This document shows, piece after piece, positions 10,937 to 21,917 of a stretch of 64,000 bases of DNA. The stretch is from positions 31,459,716 to 31,523,715 of the forward strand of contig CM039120.1 in the NCBI GenBank assembly GCA_022036555.1. Reading direction: 5' to 3'. The position numbers and the translations under genes are program-made. This stretch comes from Microstegium vimineum. Taxonomy: Eukaryota; Streptophyta; Magnoliopsida; Poales; Poaceae. The first letter of the stretch is position 1. Each line of letters begins with the position of its first letter. Under the pieces are notes generated by a model, which did no database searches, was not told the DNA's origin, and was given only the letters and a program-made list of their open reading frames with translations.

Positions 10937-11306
10937 TGTTGGGGATATTACCTCGGTATATCCCCAGGGACCTTATGGGCCTGCCGACCAGGAGACGGCC
11001 CAACCCACGAGGCCTTGTGGCATGCGACCAGCCCATTGTGCTCGCCAGGGGCTCCGAAGAATCCTTGCTCGGCAAGAAGGATCCTAGTAGATAGAATCGA
11101 ATCCCTTACCTAAAGGGACCGATCGTAATCTGTTAGGATATGGAAACTGTAACCCTGCTTCCCGGCTATATAAGGCGAGCAGGGACCCCCTCCAAAACAT
11201 CTCTCATATGATCCCCTAGATCACATCTACAGATCTTGTAACCTAATACTCACATCAATCCAGCCACCAAAAGACATGACGTATGGTATTACGACGATTT
11301 GCCGGC
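10937..11306 (+). mobile_element. G1 3' LTR, left part
   Basis: TGTTGGGGATATTACC start as in the 5' LTR; TATA box at 11167-11173. It is interrupted after 370 bases by C1. The last five bases CCGGC (11302-11306) are the left TSD copy of C1; the LTR resumes at 59755. Confidence 0.9.
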
Positions 11307-12997
11307 TGAAGAATCATGGTCCCTTGTGTTTAGGCGATTAACGACAATGCTAGGTCTCTATGACTAACGTGTGTTTTGCAGAGACAAAATCATTTTGAGT
11401 TAGGTCATTAGTGATGCTATGAATGGGCTTAATAGATATTCATGCCCCCAAGATGGAAATCGTTTCGGTTTGAAAGGATGGTGATACAAGTTGAAGACTA
11501 GGCTAGTTCTTAGTGCCACAAGGTTGAGAAGGGCACTAAGTATAGACTAGGACTTTGTTTTTCCTTTGACCATACTATAAAGGGGGGTATGAGGTTAGTA
11601 GCTTGACCTAGGAGAGTTTGAGAATGTTGGTGTATGCACATTTGTCACAACTAGTCCTAGAGACCCTACTAATAGTCCTTGAGATGGTAGGAGCAAAACC
11701 CCTTCAAAATTCTTAGTGAAAAGAGGTGAAATAGGGGGAGAAAGAGGCTCCGGACCAGATTGCCTAGGAGGCATCGGACCAAGGAGAGTAGTCCGACGGT
11801 CCAACCTTAGGCACCAACTCTGTGTGAAAGAGCTCCGGACCACCTGTCTGGAAGGCGTCGGACCATAGGCGAGTGGTCCGACGGTCCTTGTTAGAAGAAG
11901 TGAGCCAGAGAGTGAGCTCCGGACTAGTCCGACGGTGTGTCCGACGACTAGTCTGGCGCTTCAAGGCAGAGGATGCTTCCAACTCAGTGCGCACCCTGGC
12001 TCCAGACCTGAGCGTTGGACCAGGGCACCGGACCATGGAGAGTGGTCCGGAGGTTCGAAGTTGAGAATGAGTTTTCACTCAGTGAGCCCCCTGGCTCCAG
12101 ACCAGAGTGTCGGACCAGGGCGTCGGACCATAGCGAGTAGTCCGACGGTGCCTGTTTTCAGATGAGATTTGAACAGAGAGTGAGCACCGAACCAGGTGGT
12201 ATAGTGCGGTGGTGTAGGCTCCGGACTAGTCCGATGCTTTCGCAGAGAAGAGAAAAAGTAAAAATGGCTAGTTTTGGAGGTGGGGACTATTTATAGTTGC
12301 CCATTTCGTCCAAGTGAGCTCTCTTGTCCATTGTTTCAGCTGAAGGAACCTAGAGAGAGTTCTTGGAGAGCCAAGTGCCTAGTGACGGAAAGATTTGAGT
12401 GAGTTCATCTTGTTCTTCCCTCCTAGAGTGATTAGGAGTGACAAATGTGCATCCATCCACCTTCCTATCCTCGAGTTGGTCAAGTGAAGGTCTTGTGCTT
12501 GTTACTCTTGGTATTCGACAGCACCTAGACGATTTGATGGTGTTCGGAGGAAGTGATCGCCGGAAGATTGTCGACGGCTTTTCTCCAAGCTTTTGTGATC
12601 GGTTGTAGGCGATTCACCGAGCCGGAGTGGCGAAGAATCAGCCCATAGAGAGCACTCTACCCTTGCACGGGTAGAGGGGGAGCTATACGTTGCAAGGTGC
12701 TCCAACGAGGACTAAGGGGAGTGTCGACTCCTCGATACCTTGGGAAAACATCGCGTGTCAACAATTCTCTTTCCTTAGCTCTTTACATTTCTGCATTACC
12801 TTTCCGTCGTGTTCTTTTAATTCCTACTAGAATTGCTTAGGTTGTCTTTAATTTCCTTGGCTTGCTATTGCTTTCTAGTTAGGACACACATTGCGGTAGG
12901 CACTAGGGGGTGATTGGCATTGTTAGGGTTTAATATTGCTTTAGAAATTTAAAAGAAGCCCAATTCACCCCTCCTCTTGGGCATATTGATCCTTTCA
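11307..12997 (+). mobile_element. C1 5' LTR
   Basis: 1691 bases from TGAAGAATCATGGTCC to GATCCTTTCA. It contains a zone rich in TCCGGAC and GTCGGACC words (about 11745-12240), a TATA box at 12288-12295, and a block CGAGCCGGAGTGGCGAAGAA (about 12619) shared with the D LTRs. Bases 12344-12348 (AGGAA) are the empty target site equivalent to the S2 insertion in the 3' LTR. The end has the C-rich stretch usual in this group. Confidence 0.9.
12288..12295 (+). promoter_or_regulatory. TATA box of C1 5' LTR
   Basis: GGGACTATTTATAGTTGCCC. Conserved in the 3' LTR at 57114-57121. Confidence 0.6.
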
Positions 12998-12999
12998 AT

Positions 13000-13011
13000 T
13001 GGTATCGAAGC
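13000..13011 (+). other. C1 primer-binding site
   Basis: TGGTATCGAAGC two bases after the LTR end. It matches the usual TGGTATCAGAGC complement of initiator Met tRNA apart from one or two positions. The gag start region ATGTC follows at 13051 and is where D inserted. Confidence 0.8.
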
Positions 13012-13055
13012 AAGGTTGCTCTCAAATTAGGCTTTACCGCCTAGAGCAAGATGTC

Positions 13056-14643
13056 TGAAAGCATCTAGGCCCCTAGAGTTTTGGTGATTAACGACAATGC
13101 AAGATTACTATGACTAACGTGTGTTTTGCAGAGGCAATAAGAAAGGTAGGTCATGGTAATGGGTGGTTTATTGGACTATCATGGTATACGTGCCCCTTAT
13201 TGGCATCGTTTTTGTTTTCAAAGGATTGGCGACAAGGTTGAAGATTAGACTAGGTCTAAGTGTCATTGGAGTTGAGAGACACTTGGAGTAGTTTAGCACC
13301 TTTATTTTTCCTTTGGCCGTACTATTAAGAGGGGTTCTATCTAGTAGCTTGACTTAGGAAAGGCTTATTGTTTAGGTGTGGTGCACACTTGTCAAACTAG
13401 CACTAGGAAGCTTCAGAAGTAGTCCTTGAACTGAGATGAGCAACTTCCATGTTGGAAGGAAGGTGAAAAGGCCCTATTAAGAGCTCCGGACACAAGTGTA
13501 ACTCTGGGTCCGGACCATTGGATGTGCGTCCGGACCCTAGGGTTTGGCTTGCTTGATGCAGGCGCTCCGGACGCTGTGAATAGTGCTGGGTCCGGACTCG
13601 CTATAGCGTCCGGACCCAATCCAGAGAGTTCCCGAGAGCAGTTTGGCCACCGGACGCTGTCCGGAGTGTTGCGTCCAGACTGCATTGTGCATCCGAACAG
13701 CAATATAGAGAGCTCCAGAGAGCAGAAATCGGTCCGGACGCTGTCCGGTTGCTTGCGTCCGGACCTGATAGTGCGTCCGGACTGCCTAGTTTTCATCGCA
13801 GAGTACAGAGGGTTTGGGGGGTCTGGACACATGCTTGATGGTCCGGACCCTACCCTAAAAGTGCGTCCGAAGTGACGCAGAAAGTTGGTTTTTGCCTCTA
13901 ACGGCTAGGGGTTGAGTTGGGGAGTATTTATACTTCCCCATCAGCCCCATGGAGCCACTCTTGCCCATTCCAATTGCTGAGATTGCCTTGTGAGAGTGCA
14001 AGAAGTGCAAGAGCCCTAGTGAGAGTGTGAATTGCCATTCCATGTGGTTATTCTCACTAGTTGCTTAGAGTTAGCAAGTGTGCATCCATTCAATCACTAG
14101 ACTAGCCTTGGTCAAGTGAGAGTTAGTGCTTGTTACTCTTGGTGATCGACATCACCTAGACGGTTTCGCAAAGGTTTGCTTGGTGATCACCCGGTGGTGT
14201 TCCTTGTGGATGACCCAAGTTCGATTGTAATTGGTTGTGGGCGATTCACTGAGCCGGAGTGGCGAAGAATCAGCCCATAGAGAGCACTTAGTCCTTGCGC
14301 GGACTAAGGGGGAGCGATACCCTTGCGCAGATGCTCCAACAAGGACTAGGGGGGAGTGTCGACTCCTCGATACCTCGACAAAACATCGTTGTGTCAATTT
14401 CCTTTGCCCCTACTCCTTACTTATTGCATTTACTCTTAAGCACTACTTTCCGCATTATATTCTTGTTGCTTGAGTAGAATTGCATAGGGCTTTACCGCTT
14501 TCATTGCCTTGTCTTGCTTGTTTAGCTAGGACACACTTGGGAAAGCACTAGGGGGTTAATTGGCTCTTGATAGATTTTAATTATTGCTTAGAAATTTAAA
14601 AGAGCCCAATTCACCCCCCCTCTTGGGCATCTTGATCCTTTTA
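13056..14643 (+). mobile_element. D 5' LTR
   Basis: Starts TGAAAGCATCTAGGCCCC and ends CCTTTTA, where the expected CA has become TA. It contains a TCCGGA-rich zone at about 13490-13870 with a perfect 11-base inverted repeat (13731-13741 and 13755-13765), a TATA box at 13925-13932, and the block shared with C1 near 14250. Confidence 0.9.
13925..13932 (+). promoter_or_regulatory. TATA box of D 5' LTR
   Basis: GGGGAGTATTTATACTTCCC. The matching segment is deleted from the D 3' LTR. Confidence 0.6.
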
Positions 14644-14645
14644 AT

Positions 14646-14657
14646 TGGTATCAAAGC
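14646..14657 (+). other. D primer-binding site
   Basis: TGGTATCAAAGC two bases after the LTR; the initiator Met tRNA type used by most plant copia elements. Confidence 0.85.
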
Positions 14658-14695
14658 CATGTTGCTCTAAATTAGGCTTCACCGCCTAGAGCAAG

Positions 14696-17080
14696 ATGTC
14701 CCATGGGGATGGACCGCCGCCCATGTTTGATGGAGACGACTTTCCATATTGGAAAGTGCGTATGGAGGCTTACCTCGAAGCCTTAGATGTTGGTGTGCTC
14801 AAAGCCGCCACCGATGGTTTTTCGGCCTATGATGGAGAACCATTCGGTGATGAAGTCCACTATGAGAAGTGGAATGCCAAAGCCCGCAACACCCTCTTTA
14901 GGGGCATTGGCAAGGATGTGTTCAACTTGTTGCTAACCTCAAAGAACGCACATGAGTTGTGGAAGAACATTTGTGCTCTTCATGAGGGCACAAAGAGCGA
15001 GTGGGAAGAGCGATATCACTTAGTCATGAATAAGATGAATGCTTTTACCATGCTTGCTCATGAGAATGCTAATGAAATGTACTCACGCCTAAATGTTCTT
15101 GTAGAAGAATTGAATGCTCTTGGGCTAAAGAAAATGGATAAAGCCGATGTTGTGAGGAAGATTCTTTATGTGCTTCTAATTGCCAAGTATGCCAACATTG
15201 TGACCGTGTTGCATCAAGGTGATCTTTCCAAATATACGCCAACTCAAGTCTTGGGAAAGATCAATGCACATGAGATGTACATGCACTTCCACAAAGAAGA
15301 TGAAGCTTCATCATCCACCAAGAAGAAAGACTTGGCCTTCAAAGCTAGCCATGACATGGGCAAGTCAAAGGTGGTGTATGATACCTCAAGTGAAGATGAT
15401 GATGACTCAAACATCGCTCTAATGGTAATGAAGACCACCAAGATGCTAAAGAAGCTAAACAAGAGCGGTGTCAAGTTTGATTCAAGAAAGAAGAAGTTCT
15501 TCACTAGCAACAAGAGGAGGCCATTGTCGGAAATGGATTGCTTCAATTGTGGTGATCTTGGCCATCTAGCTCACCAATGCACCAAGCCCAAGAAGGACAA
15601 GTACAAGAAGAAGTACAAGAATGACAAAGAGCAAAAAGATGAGTCAAGTGACGATGAGAAGAAAGATGAGAAGCCACACAAGAAGAGAGATGGCTTCAAG
15701 AAGAAGAGGTTCCAACACCAAAAGAAGAAAGATGGCAAGGCATACATAGTTGGTGATTAGTTAACCGACATTGAAGATTCAAGTGATTCATCCGACGATG
15801 ATAGTGATGATGAGAAGGTGGCCGCACTAGTCATTGGAACTTCATTGCCTCCTCCACCACCACCGTCTTCCTCCACTACATCCTCTACACACCTATGCCT
15901 TATGGCCAAGGGTGACCGGAAGGTACAATCCAAACTAGAGGATAGTGATGATAGTGGTAATGAAAGTAAAAAGGAATACCAAGCTCCTTCTTATGATGAA
16001 CTCATAAAATTTCTCACTAAGTATACTAAAATTGTGAAGAAGGAGCAAGCTAAAAATGAAAAGCTTGAAAAACAAAATGATGACTTGCAAGACAAACTTG
16101 AAATAACATCCAATGCTAGTGATGAGCTAATTAGTGAAAACAAATCCTTATCCTCACATGCTAGGGAGCTCAAATCCTCTCTCAAAGAGCTAAAAGAGAA
16201 ACATGATAAGCTAGAGAGGACATCACAAGAGCTTAGATAAAGATGCAACAAGCTTAGGGAAGAGTACACCGAAGTAAAAATGAACTATGATACTCTCCTT
16301 ATAGCTAATGAATGTTTTGAAGATGCTTTGCCTATTGATGCTAACCCCATTGTCAAGATTGACATTGACACATCTGGTGATGATTTGATTGTTGAGCCAA
16401 TTGAGCAAGAGCCTAAGTGCAAAGGCAAGCAAGTGGTTGTGGCGGATCACTGTGATGACTATGTCAAGATCAAGAATGAGAATGAAAGCCTCAAGCAAGA
16501 TCTTATCAAGCTCAAGACAACCAAGTCAATTGTGATTGATTCACAAGATGAACACTATGATGTGGCACTTGAAGTTGATATGCTTAGAGAAGAGAACAAG
16601 AGGCTAAAGAATGAGAAGAACCATCTAGCCATTGGAATGGAGAAGTTCACAAAGGGCCACAATCTTCAAAGTGAGCTTCTCATGAACATCGTCATGAAGA
16701 ATGATAGAGCCAGTCTTGGTTACAAGTCCGCTGAAGTGAAGAAGGCCAAAGCTAAAGCCAAAGCTCAATATCAACAACAAGCCAAGTACTTCTATCAAGC
16801 AAAGCCAAAGCCAATGATGAAGACATGCTTTGAGTGTGGAAATCAAGGACACTTTGCTCATGATTGTGTGACTCCACCTCCACAACCCTTGCCCAAGCAC
16901 ACTAGGCCTTTTGCATACAGCGCTCACTATGTCATCAACAAGGATGTCAAGGGAAGGCCACTTGTTGTGTTCTTAGGACCACCCAACAAGAATATACCAA
17001 AGACACTTTGGATGGCTAAGACACTAGTAGAGAAAGCAATGGGCCCCCGTACTCAATGGGTGCCTAAACAACAAGCTTGA
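14696..17080 (+). pseudogene. D gag, long SIRE-type capsid protein, two internal stops
   Basis: Start ATG 14696, in one frame to TGA 17078-17080 (794 codons) apart from TAG 15758-15760 and TAA 16238-16240. The N-terminus MSHGDGPPPMFDGDDFPYWK and the block around residues 60-200 fit the copia gag (UBN2/DUF4219) domain. Zinc knuckle 1, CFNCGDLGHLAHQC, starts at about residue 282; zinc knuckle 2, CFECGNQGHFAHDC, at about residue 711. Between them is a Lys/Asp/Glu-rich, coiled-coil-prone stretch with a short poly-Pro run. It would form the cytoplasmic virus-like particle and bind RNA. It is collinear with the C1 gag. Confidence 0.88.
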
Positions 17081-17096
17081 TCTCTTGTGTGTGTAG

Positions 17097-20000
17097 TTGA
17101 ACTACAAGACCGATGGAAGTCATTGGGTGATTGATAGTGGATGCACTCAACACATGACCGGTGACCCCCGGATATTCACCTCAATAGAAGAAGATGTCAA
17201 CAATCAAGACAAGATTACATTTGGGGACAACTCAAAGGGAAAGGTCAAAGGACTTGGAAAAGTGGCAATCTCAAATGACAACTCAATATCAAATGTCTTG
17301 TTAGTTGCATCACTAAGCTTCAACTTACTCTCGGTTGGCCAATTGTGTGATCTTGGTTTCCAATGCTTATTCACTCCTAATGAAGTCATTGTGTCAAAGA
17401 TTGATGATAGTCAAGTCATATTCAAAGGCTTTTGGCACAATAACCTCTACCTTATGGATTTCTCATCAAATGATGCCAACCTCCAAACATGCTTATTCAC
17501 TAAGTCATCTCTTGGTTGGTTGTGGCATAGAAGGCTAGCTCATGTTGGAATGTCTACTCTCAAGAAGCTATTGAAGAAGGAAATGGTTAGAGGCATCAAG
17601 GATGTTGTGTTTGAAAAGGATAAGCTTTGTAGTGCATGTCAAGCCAGCAAGCAAGTTGCCAACACTCACCCCACAAAGCATTCATGTTAACATCAAGAGT
17701 TCTTGAGCTTCTACACATGGATCTATTTGGACCTACAACATATGCTAGTTTGGGAGGCAACCTCTTTTGTCTTGTGATTGTGGATGACTATTCAAGATAC
17801 ACATGGGTGTTCTTTCTTCATGACAAAGGGGAAGCCACAAGCCCATTCAAAAAGTTTGCCAAGAGAGCCCAAAATGAATTTGATGTAGAGATCAAGAACA
17901 TAAGAAGTGACAATGGCACCGAGTTCATCAACACAAAGATTGAAGATTATTGTGATGAAGTTGGGATCAAGCATGAAGTGTCCGCAACATACACACCTCA
18001 ACAAAATGGAGTGGTTGAGAGGAAGAACCAGACACTAATTACTCTTGCAAGAACCATGCTAGATGAGTATGACACCCCAGAGAAGTTTTGGGCCGAAGAG
18101 ATCAACACCGCATGCTATGCTTCAAATAGATTGTTCATCCAAAGATTCTTGAAGAAGACACCATATGAGTTACTCAATGGGAAGAAGCCAGATCTATCAT
18201 TCTTTAGGGTGTTTGGGTGCAAGGTCTACATCTACAAGAAGCGTCATCATCTAGGGAAGTTTCAAAGAAGATGTGATATTGGTTTCCTAGTTGGTTATTC
18301 CTTGAAATCCAAAGCATACCGTGTATTTAACCAAGCCACCGGCTTAGTTGAAGAAACGTATGACTTGGAATTTGATGAGACTAATGGCTCCCAAGGAGCA
18401 AATGAAAATCTTGATGATGTAGGTGATGAACCATTGAGGAAGGCTATGAAGAACATGCCTACCGGTGCAATCAACCCCAAAGAAGAAGATCAAGTGGTGG
18501 TTGAAGTTGATGCAAGTGCTCAACCTTCTACATCACAAGGGCCTCAAGATGATGATGATAAAGTGAGGGAAACAAATGAAGATACATTCATCCCTCAAGC
18601 TCAAGTAGAGGCCCAAGCTCAAGATGTTGATGCACCTACACCTCCTCCTCAAGTGGTTGATAAAAGATCCACACCCATACTCCAATCCCATCCACAAGAA
18701 CTCATCATTGGGAGTCCTTCAAGGGGAGTAATGACTCGGTCCCAAAAGATTGTATCATTTATTGAACATCACTCCTTTGTTTCTTGTGTTGAGCCTACTT
18801 GTGTAGAGGAAGCGCTTGAGAATCCGGATTGGGTGAATGCTATGCATGAAGAATTGAACAACTTCACCCGGAATCAAGTGTGGACTCTAGAAGAAAAGCC
18901 ACAAGATGCAAGAGTGATAGGAACTAAGTAGGTGTTCCGCAACAAGCAAGATGATCAAGGTCAAGTGGTTAGAAACAAGGCAAGACTAGTTGCAAAGGGG
19001 TTCTCACAAGTTGAAGGCTTGGATTTTTGGGAGACCTTTGCACCGGTTGCAAGACTTGAAGCCATACATATCCTCCTTTCATATGCATCACACCATGATA
19101 TGAAGTTATATCAAATGGATGTGAAAAGTGCATTCTTAAATGGTTTCATAAATGAACTAGTCTATGTCAATCAACCTCCCGGTTTTGAGGACCCTAGATA
19201 TCCTAACCATGTTTATAGGTTGTCCAAAGCGCTATATGGGCTAAAGCAAGCCCCTAGAGCTTGGTATGAGCGTCTTCGGGACTTCCTATTCAAGAAGGGA
19301 TTCACTATTGGGAAGGTTGACACAACACTATTCACCAAGAAGCAAGATGGAGATATCTTCATTTGTCAAGTGTATGTTGATGATATTATCTTTGGCTCAA
19401 CGAATGAAGATCATTGCAAGGAGTTTGATGACTTGATGTCGAAGGAATTTGAGATGTCCATGATTGGAGAGCTTACCTTCTTTCTTGGGTTTCAAGTGAA
19501 GCAATTGAGAGAAGGCACATTTGTATCTCAAGAAAAGTATACCAATGATGTGCTTAAGAAGTTCAAGATGGAAGATTGTAAGCCAATCAAGACCCCAATG
19601 CCCACAAATGGACACCTAGACCTTGACGAGGATGGTAAACCTATTGATCAAACTCTCTACCGTTCTATGATTGGTAGTTTGTTATATCTTACCGCATCTA
19701 GGCCCGATATCATGTTTAGTGTGTGCATGTGTGCTAGGTTTCAAGCAAAACCTAAGGAATCCCATCTAAGTGTCGTAAAAAGAATCCTTAGATATGTAAA
19801 GCACACCCCAAGCATTGGCCTTTGGTGTCCCAAAGGAGCTACTTTTCAACTAATAGGCTATTCCGATTCGGATTATGTCGGTTGCAAAGTTGATAGGAAG
19901 AGTACCTCCAAAGGTTGCCATTTGCTTGGAAGATCAATTGTATCATGGTCATCAAAGAAACAAAATAGTGTGGCTTTGTCTACTACGGAAGCGGAATACA

Positions 20001-20331
20001 TAGCCGCCGGAGCTTGTTGTGCACAAATCTTATACATGAAACAAACTCTTCTAGACTATGGTGTTGAGCTTAAAAGTGTACCACTTTTTGTGATAATGAA
20101 AGTGCGGTAAAACTTGCTAATAATCCGGTTCAACACTCCCGCACTAAGCACATCGATATCCGTCATCACTTTCTAAGGGATCATGTTTCAAAGAAAGATA
20201 TCTCCCTAGTTGGTGTAAGAAGTGAAGATCAATTGGCGGATATCTTCACAAAACCACTTGATGAAGTAACCTTTTGTAGGTTGAGAAGTGAACTAAATGT
20301 GCTTGATCTAAGTAACTTCACTAAAAGATGA
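17097..20331 (+). pseudogene. D pol: protease, integrase, reverse transcriptase, RNase H
   Basis: Domain order is Ty1-copia. Protease VIDSGCTQHMTG lies near 17128. The pre-integrase zinc-binding region lies at about 17520-17650 (LWHRRLAHV, then CSACQ). The integrase core has Asp in HMDLFGP, Asp in SDNGTEF and Glu in QQNGVVERKN, to about 18070. Reverse transcriptase runs from 18932 with QMDVKSAFLNG, YGLKQAPRAWY and YVDD. RNase H is near 19855-20300 (YSDSDY, STTEAEYIAA). Breaks: a frameshift at about 17680 before the integrase core, TAG 18929-18931 where relatives have Trp (GTKWVF), and a one-base loss in the T run 20085-20089. Catalytic residues of all domains remain. Pol is in a different frame from gag. 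Confidence 0.9.
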
Positions 20332-21917
20332 TCTTGTGTTGGTACCATGCATTCATGTTTAATTTATGAACGTGCATATAGGCTTGTCTAACTCGGTTAA
20401 GATAACCGCCCTCAAGCGTGTGAAGAAGCTTAATCAAGGTTTAAACTTGACAAGCAACTAGATTCAAATTCAAGTATTGCATATGCATGTTTGTTGCTTG
20501 TTCGTTCTTTTTCGGTTAAGTTTGAGCATCTTTTGAGTTCGTCTATTTTAGGGGGAGCATTCCACGCTCAAGTTGTTACTATACCCCTATTAATGGCCTT
20601 ACAGTGTTCCTCGCCCTCGTTCATTGCCTATTTTCACTAAAAAGAGCTAAGCCAAAGGCTAACAATTTGAAAAACCAATGAGGGTTTGAGTGATGGTTCC
20701 CATTCCATGTCCGACATGTTTTCTTTCTGATCTCTTTGGTGTTGGAGATGGTGTGTGAGAGAGAAAGGGAGAGATAGGAAATTTTTTCAATGCATTTTGG
20801 CTTCGGATCAGACTCCAGATGCTGTTTGTTCTCCTGCGTCCGGACTCACTTTTGCGTCCGGATCCTCTCTATGCTCCCTGTTGTGCTCCGGTCGCAAGGT
20901 ACGGACGCATGTTTTATGCGGTCCGGACCATCGCTCTTGCGTCCAGTCAGCCCCCCTCCACTGTGCATCCTCCCGCACAATGGCTCCGGACGCAACCGCT
21001 TCCTGCGTCCGGATGTAATTCCGTGTCCGGATAATTACATCACAGAGAGCATGTTGCTCTGTTTTCGCCCCTCTGGCGTCCGGTGTCGAGAGACCGCACT
21101 CCCTTTTGCGTCCGGAGTTCGATTTTTGTATCTGTTGACCGCGCATGCTTGCCCTCTTCTATCTTTGCTGTTTCCCCCCGCTCCTGCACCGTACACCGTC
21201 ATCTGCCACCGCTCTCGCCATTATCGCCGCCTACCTTCCCTCGCCGCCGTCGAGCCTCGCCGCTGGCCCCTTCCCACGGGCCCGCGCGCCTCTCCCTGCT
21301 CTCAGCCTTTGCTCGCCGTGCTACCGACCCCCCTGCCCCTGCGCCGCCAGTGCCGCTGACCAGCGCCTCACCCTGCTCTGCTCCTTCGTCCACCGAGTAG
21401 AAAGCCCACCCCCCTACCTCCCACCAGCAGTTCCCCCCTGCCTCACCACCAACAGTCCCCCCTAGGGTTCCCTGTGTTTCTGCCCTCCCTAGGGTTTCAT
21501 CGTCGCCTCGTCGGTCGTGCGTTTCAGCCGTCGACGTGTCGTCTTCGTGGTGTTCTCTGTCCGAGCCCGACGTGCATTGGATCGATGCGCTTCTTTCCTC
21601 AGGTAGCCGACATATTTCACTCCCTTCTTATCTCGATTGCTTGCTTCCATAGGTTTTTCGCACCTCTAGATGACTAGTATGCTTATATATATTCTGTCTA
21701 TCTTTTTCTATGGCAGTCGGGTCAGTGTTAGTGATAGAGAACTCGGGGCAAAGCCCGCGATTATGGATTGAGGCAAAGCCTCATGAGATATTCAGTGGCT
21801 TTGTGGGCCTCTTGCAGTACTCCGCCTGGTTAGTGGGGATTTCTTATTTACTATTCAGTGATAGAGGCAGTGGCACTTGGGCCTCTTTCAGTATTGGTTG
21901 ATAGTTGATTCTTTGCT
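20332..21917 (+). mobile_element. D: region between pol and ORF3, leader-like
   Basis: About 1.6 kb without real coding. It has an internal polypurine-like TTAGGGGGAGC at about 20548, a TCCGGA-rich zone (20806-21120) like the LTRs, and a GC-rich CCGCC/CTC-repeat part (21140-21470) resembling a plant gene leader. There are pyrimidine-rich CAG and TAG ends that could be splice acceptors (for example TTTTTCTATGGCAG at about 21703-21716) and two small hairpins at 21746-21756 and 21769-21783. The C1 equivalent is 51472-53033. ORFs called in the GC-rich part are low-complexity frames. Confidence 0.6.
21746..21783 (+). promoter_or_regulatory. Twin small hairpins upstream of D ORF3
   Basis: GGGC-AAA-GCCC at 21746-21756 and TGAGGC-AAA-GCCTCA at 21769-21783. 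The block is conserved in C1 at 52818-52855, where substitutions leave G-U pairs instead of breaking the stems. Function unknown; an RNA element for splicing or translation of ORF3 is a guess. Confidence 0.45.

Noticed and set aside
10549..11094. 181-aa ORF before and into the G1 3' LTR
   Set aside because: Its second half is LTR sequence (also read at 4211-4564); it is not a conserved protein.
21083..21465. Pro/Ser/Ala-rich ORFs after D pol
   Set aside because: Three frames open at once in a CCGCC-rich leader; no conservation at the C1 equivalent beyond composition.
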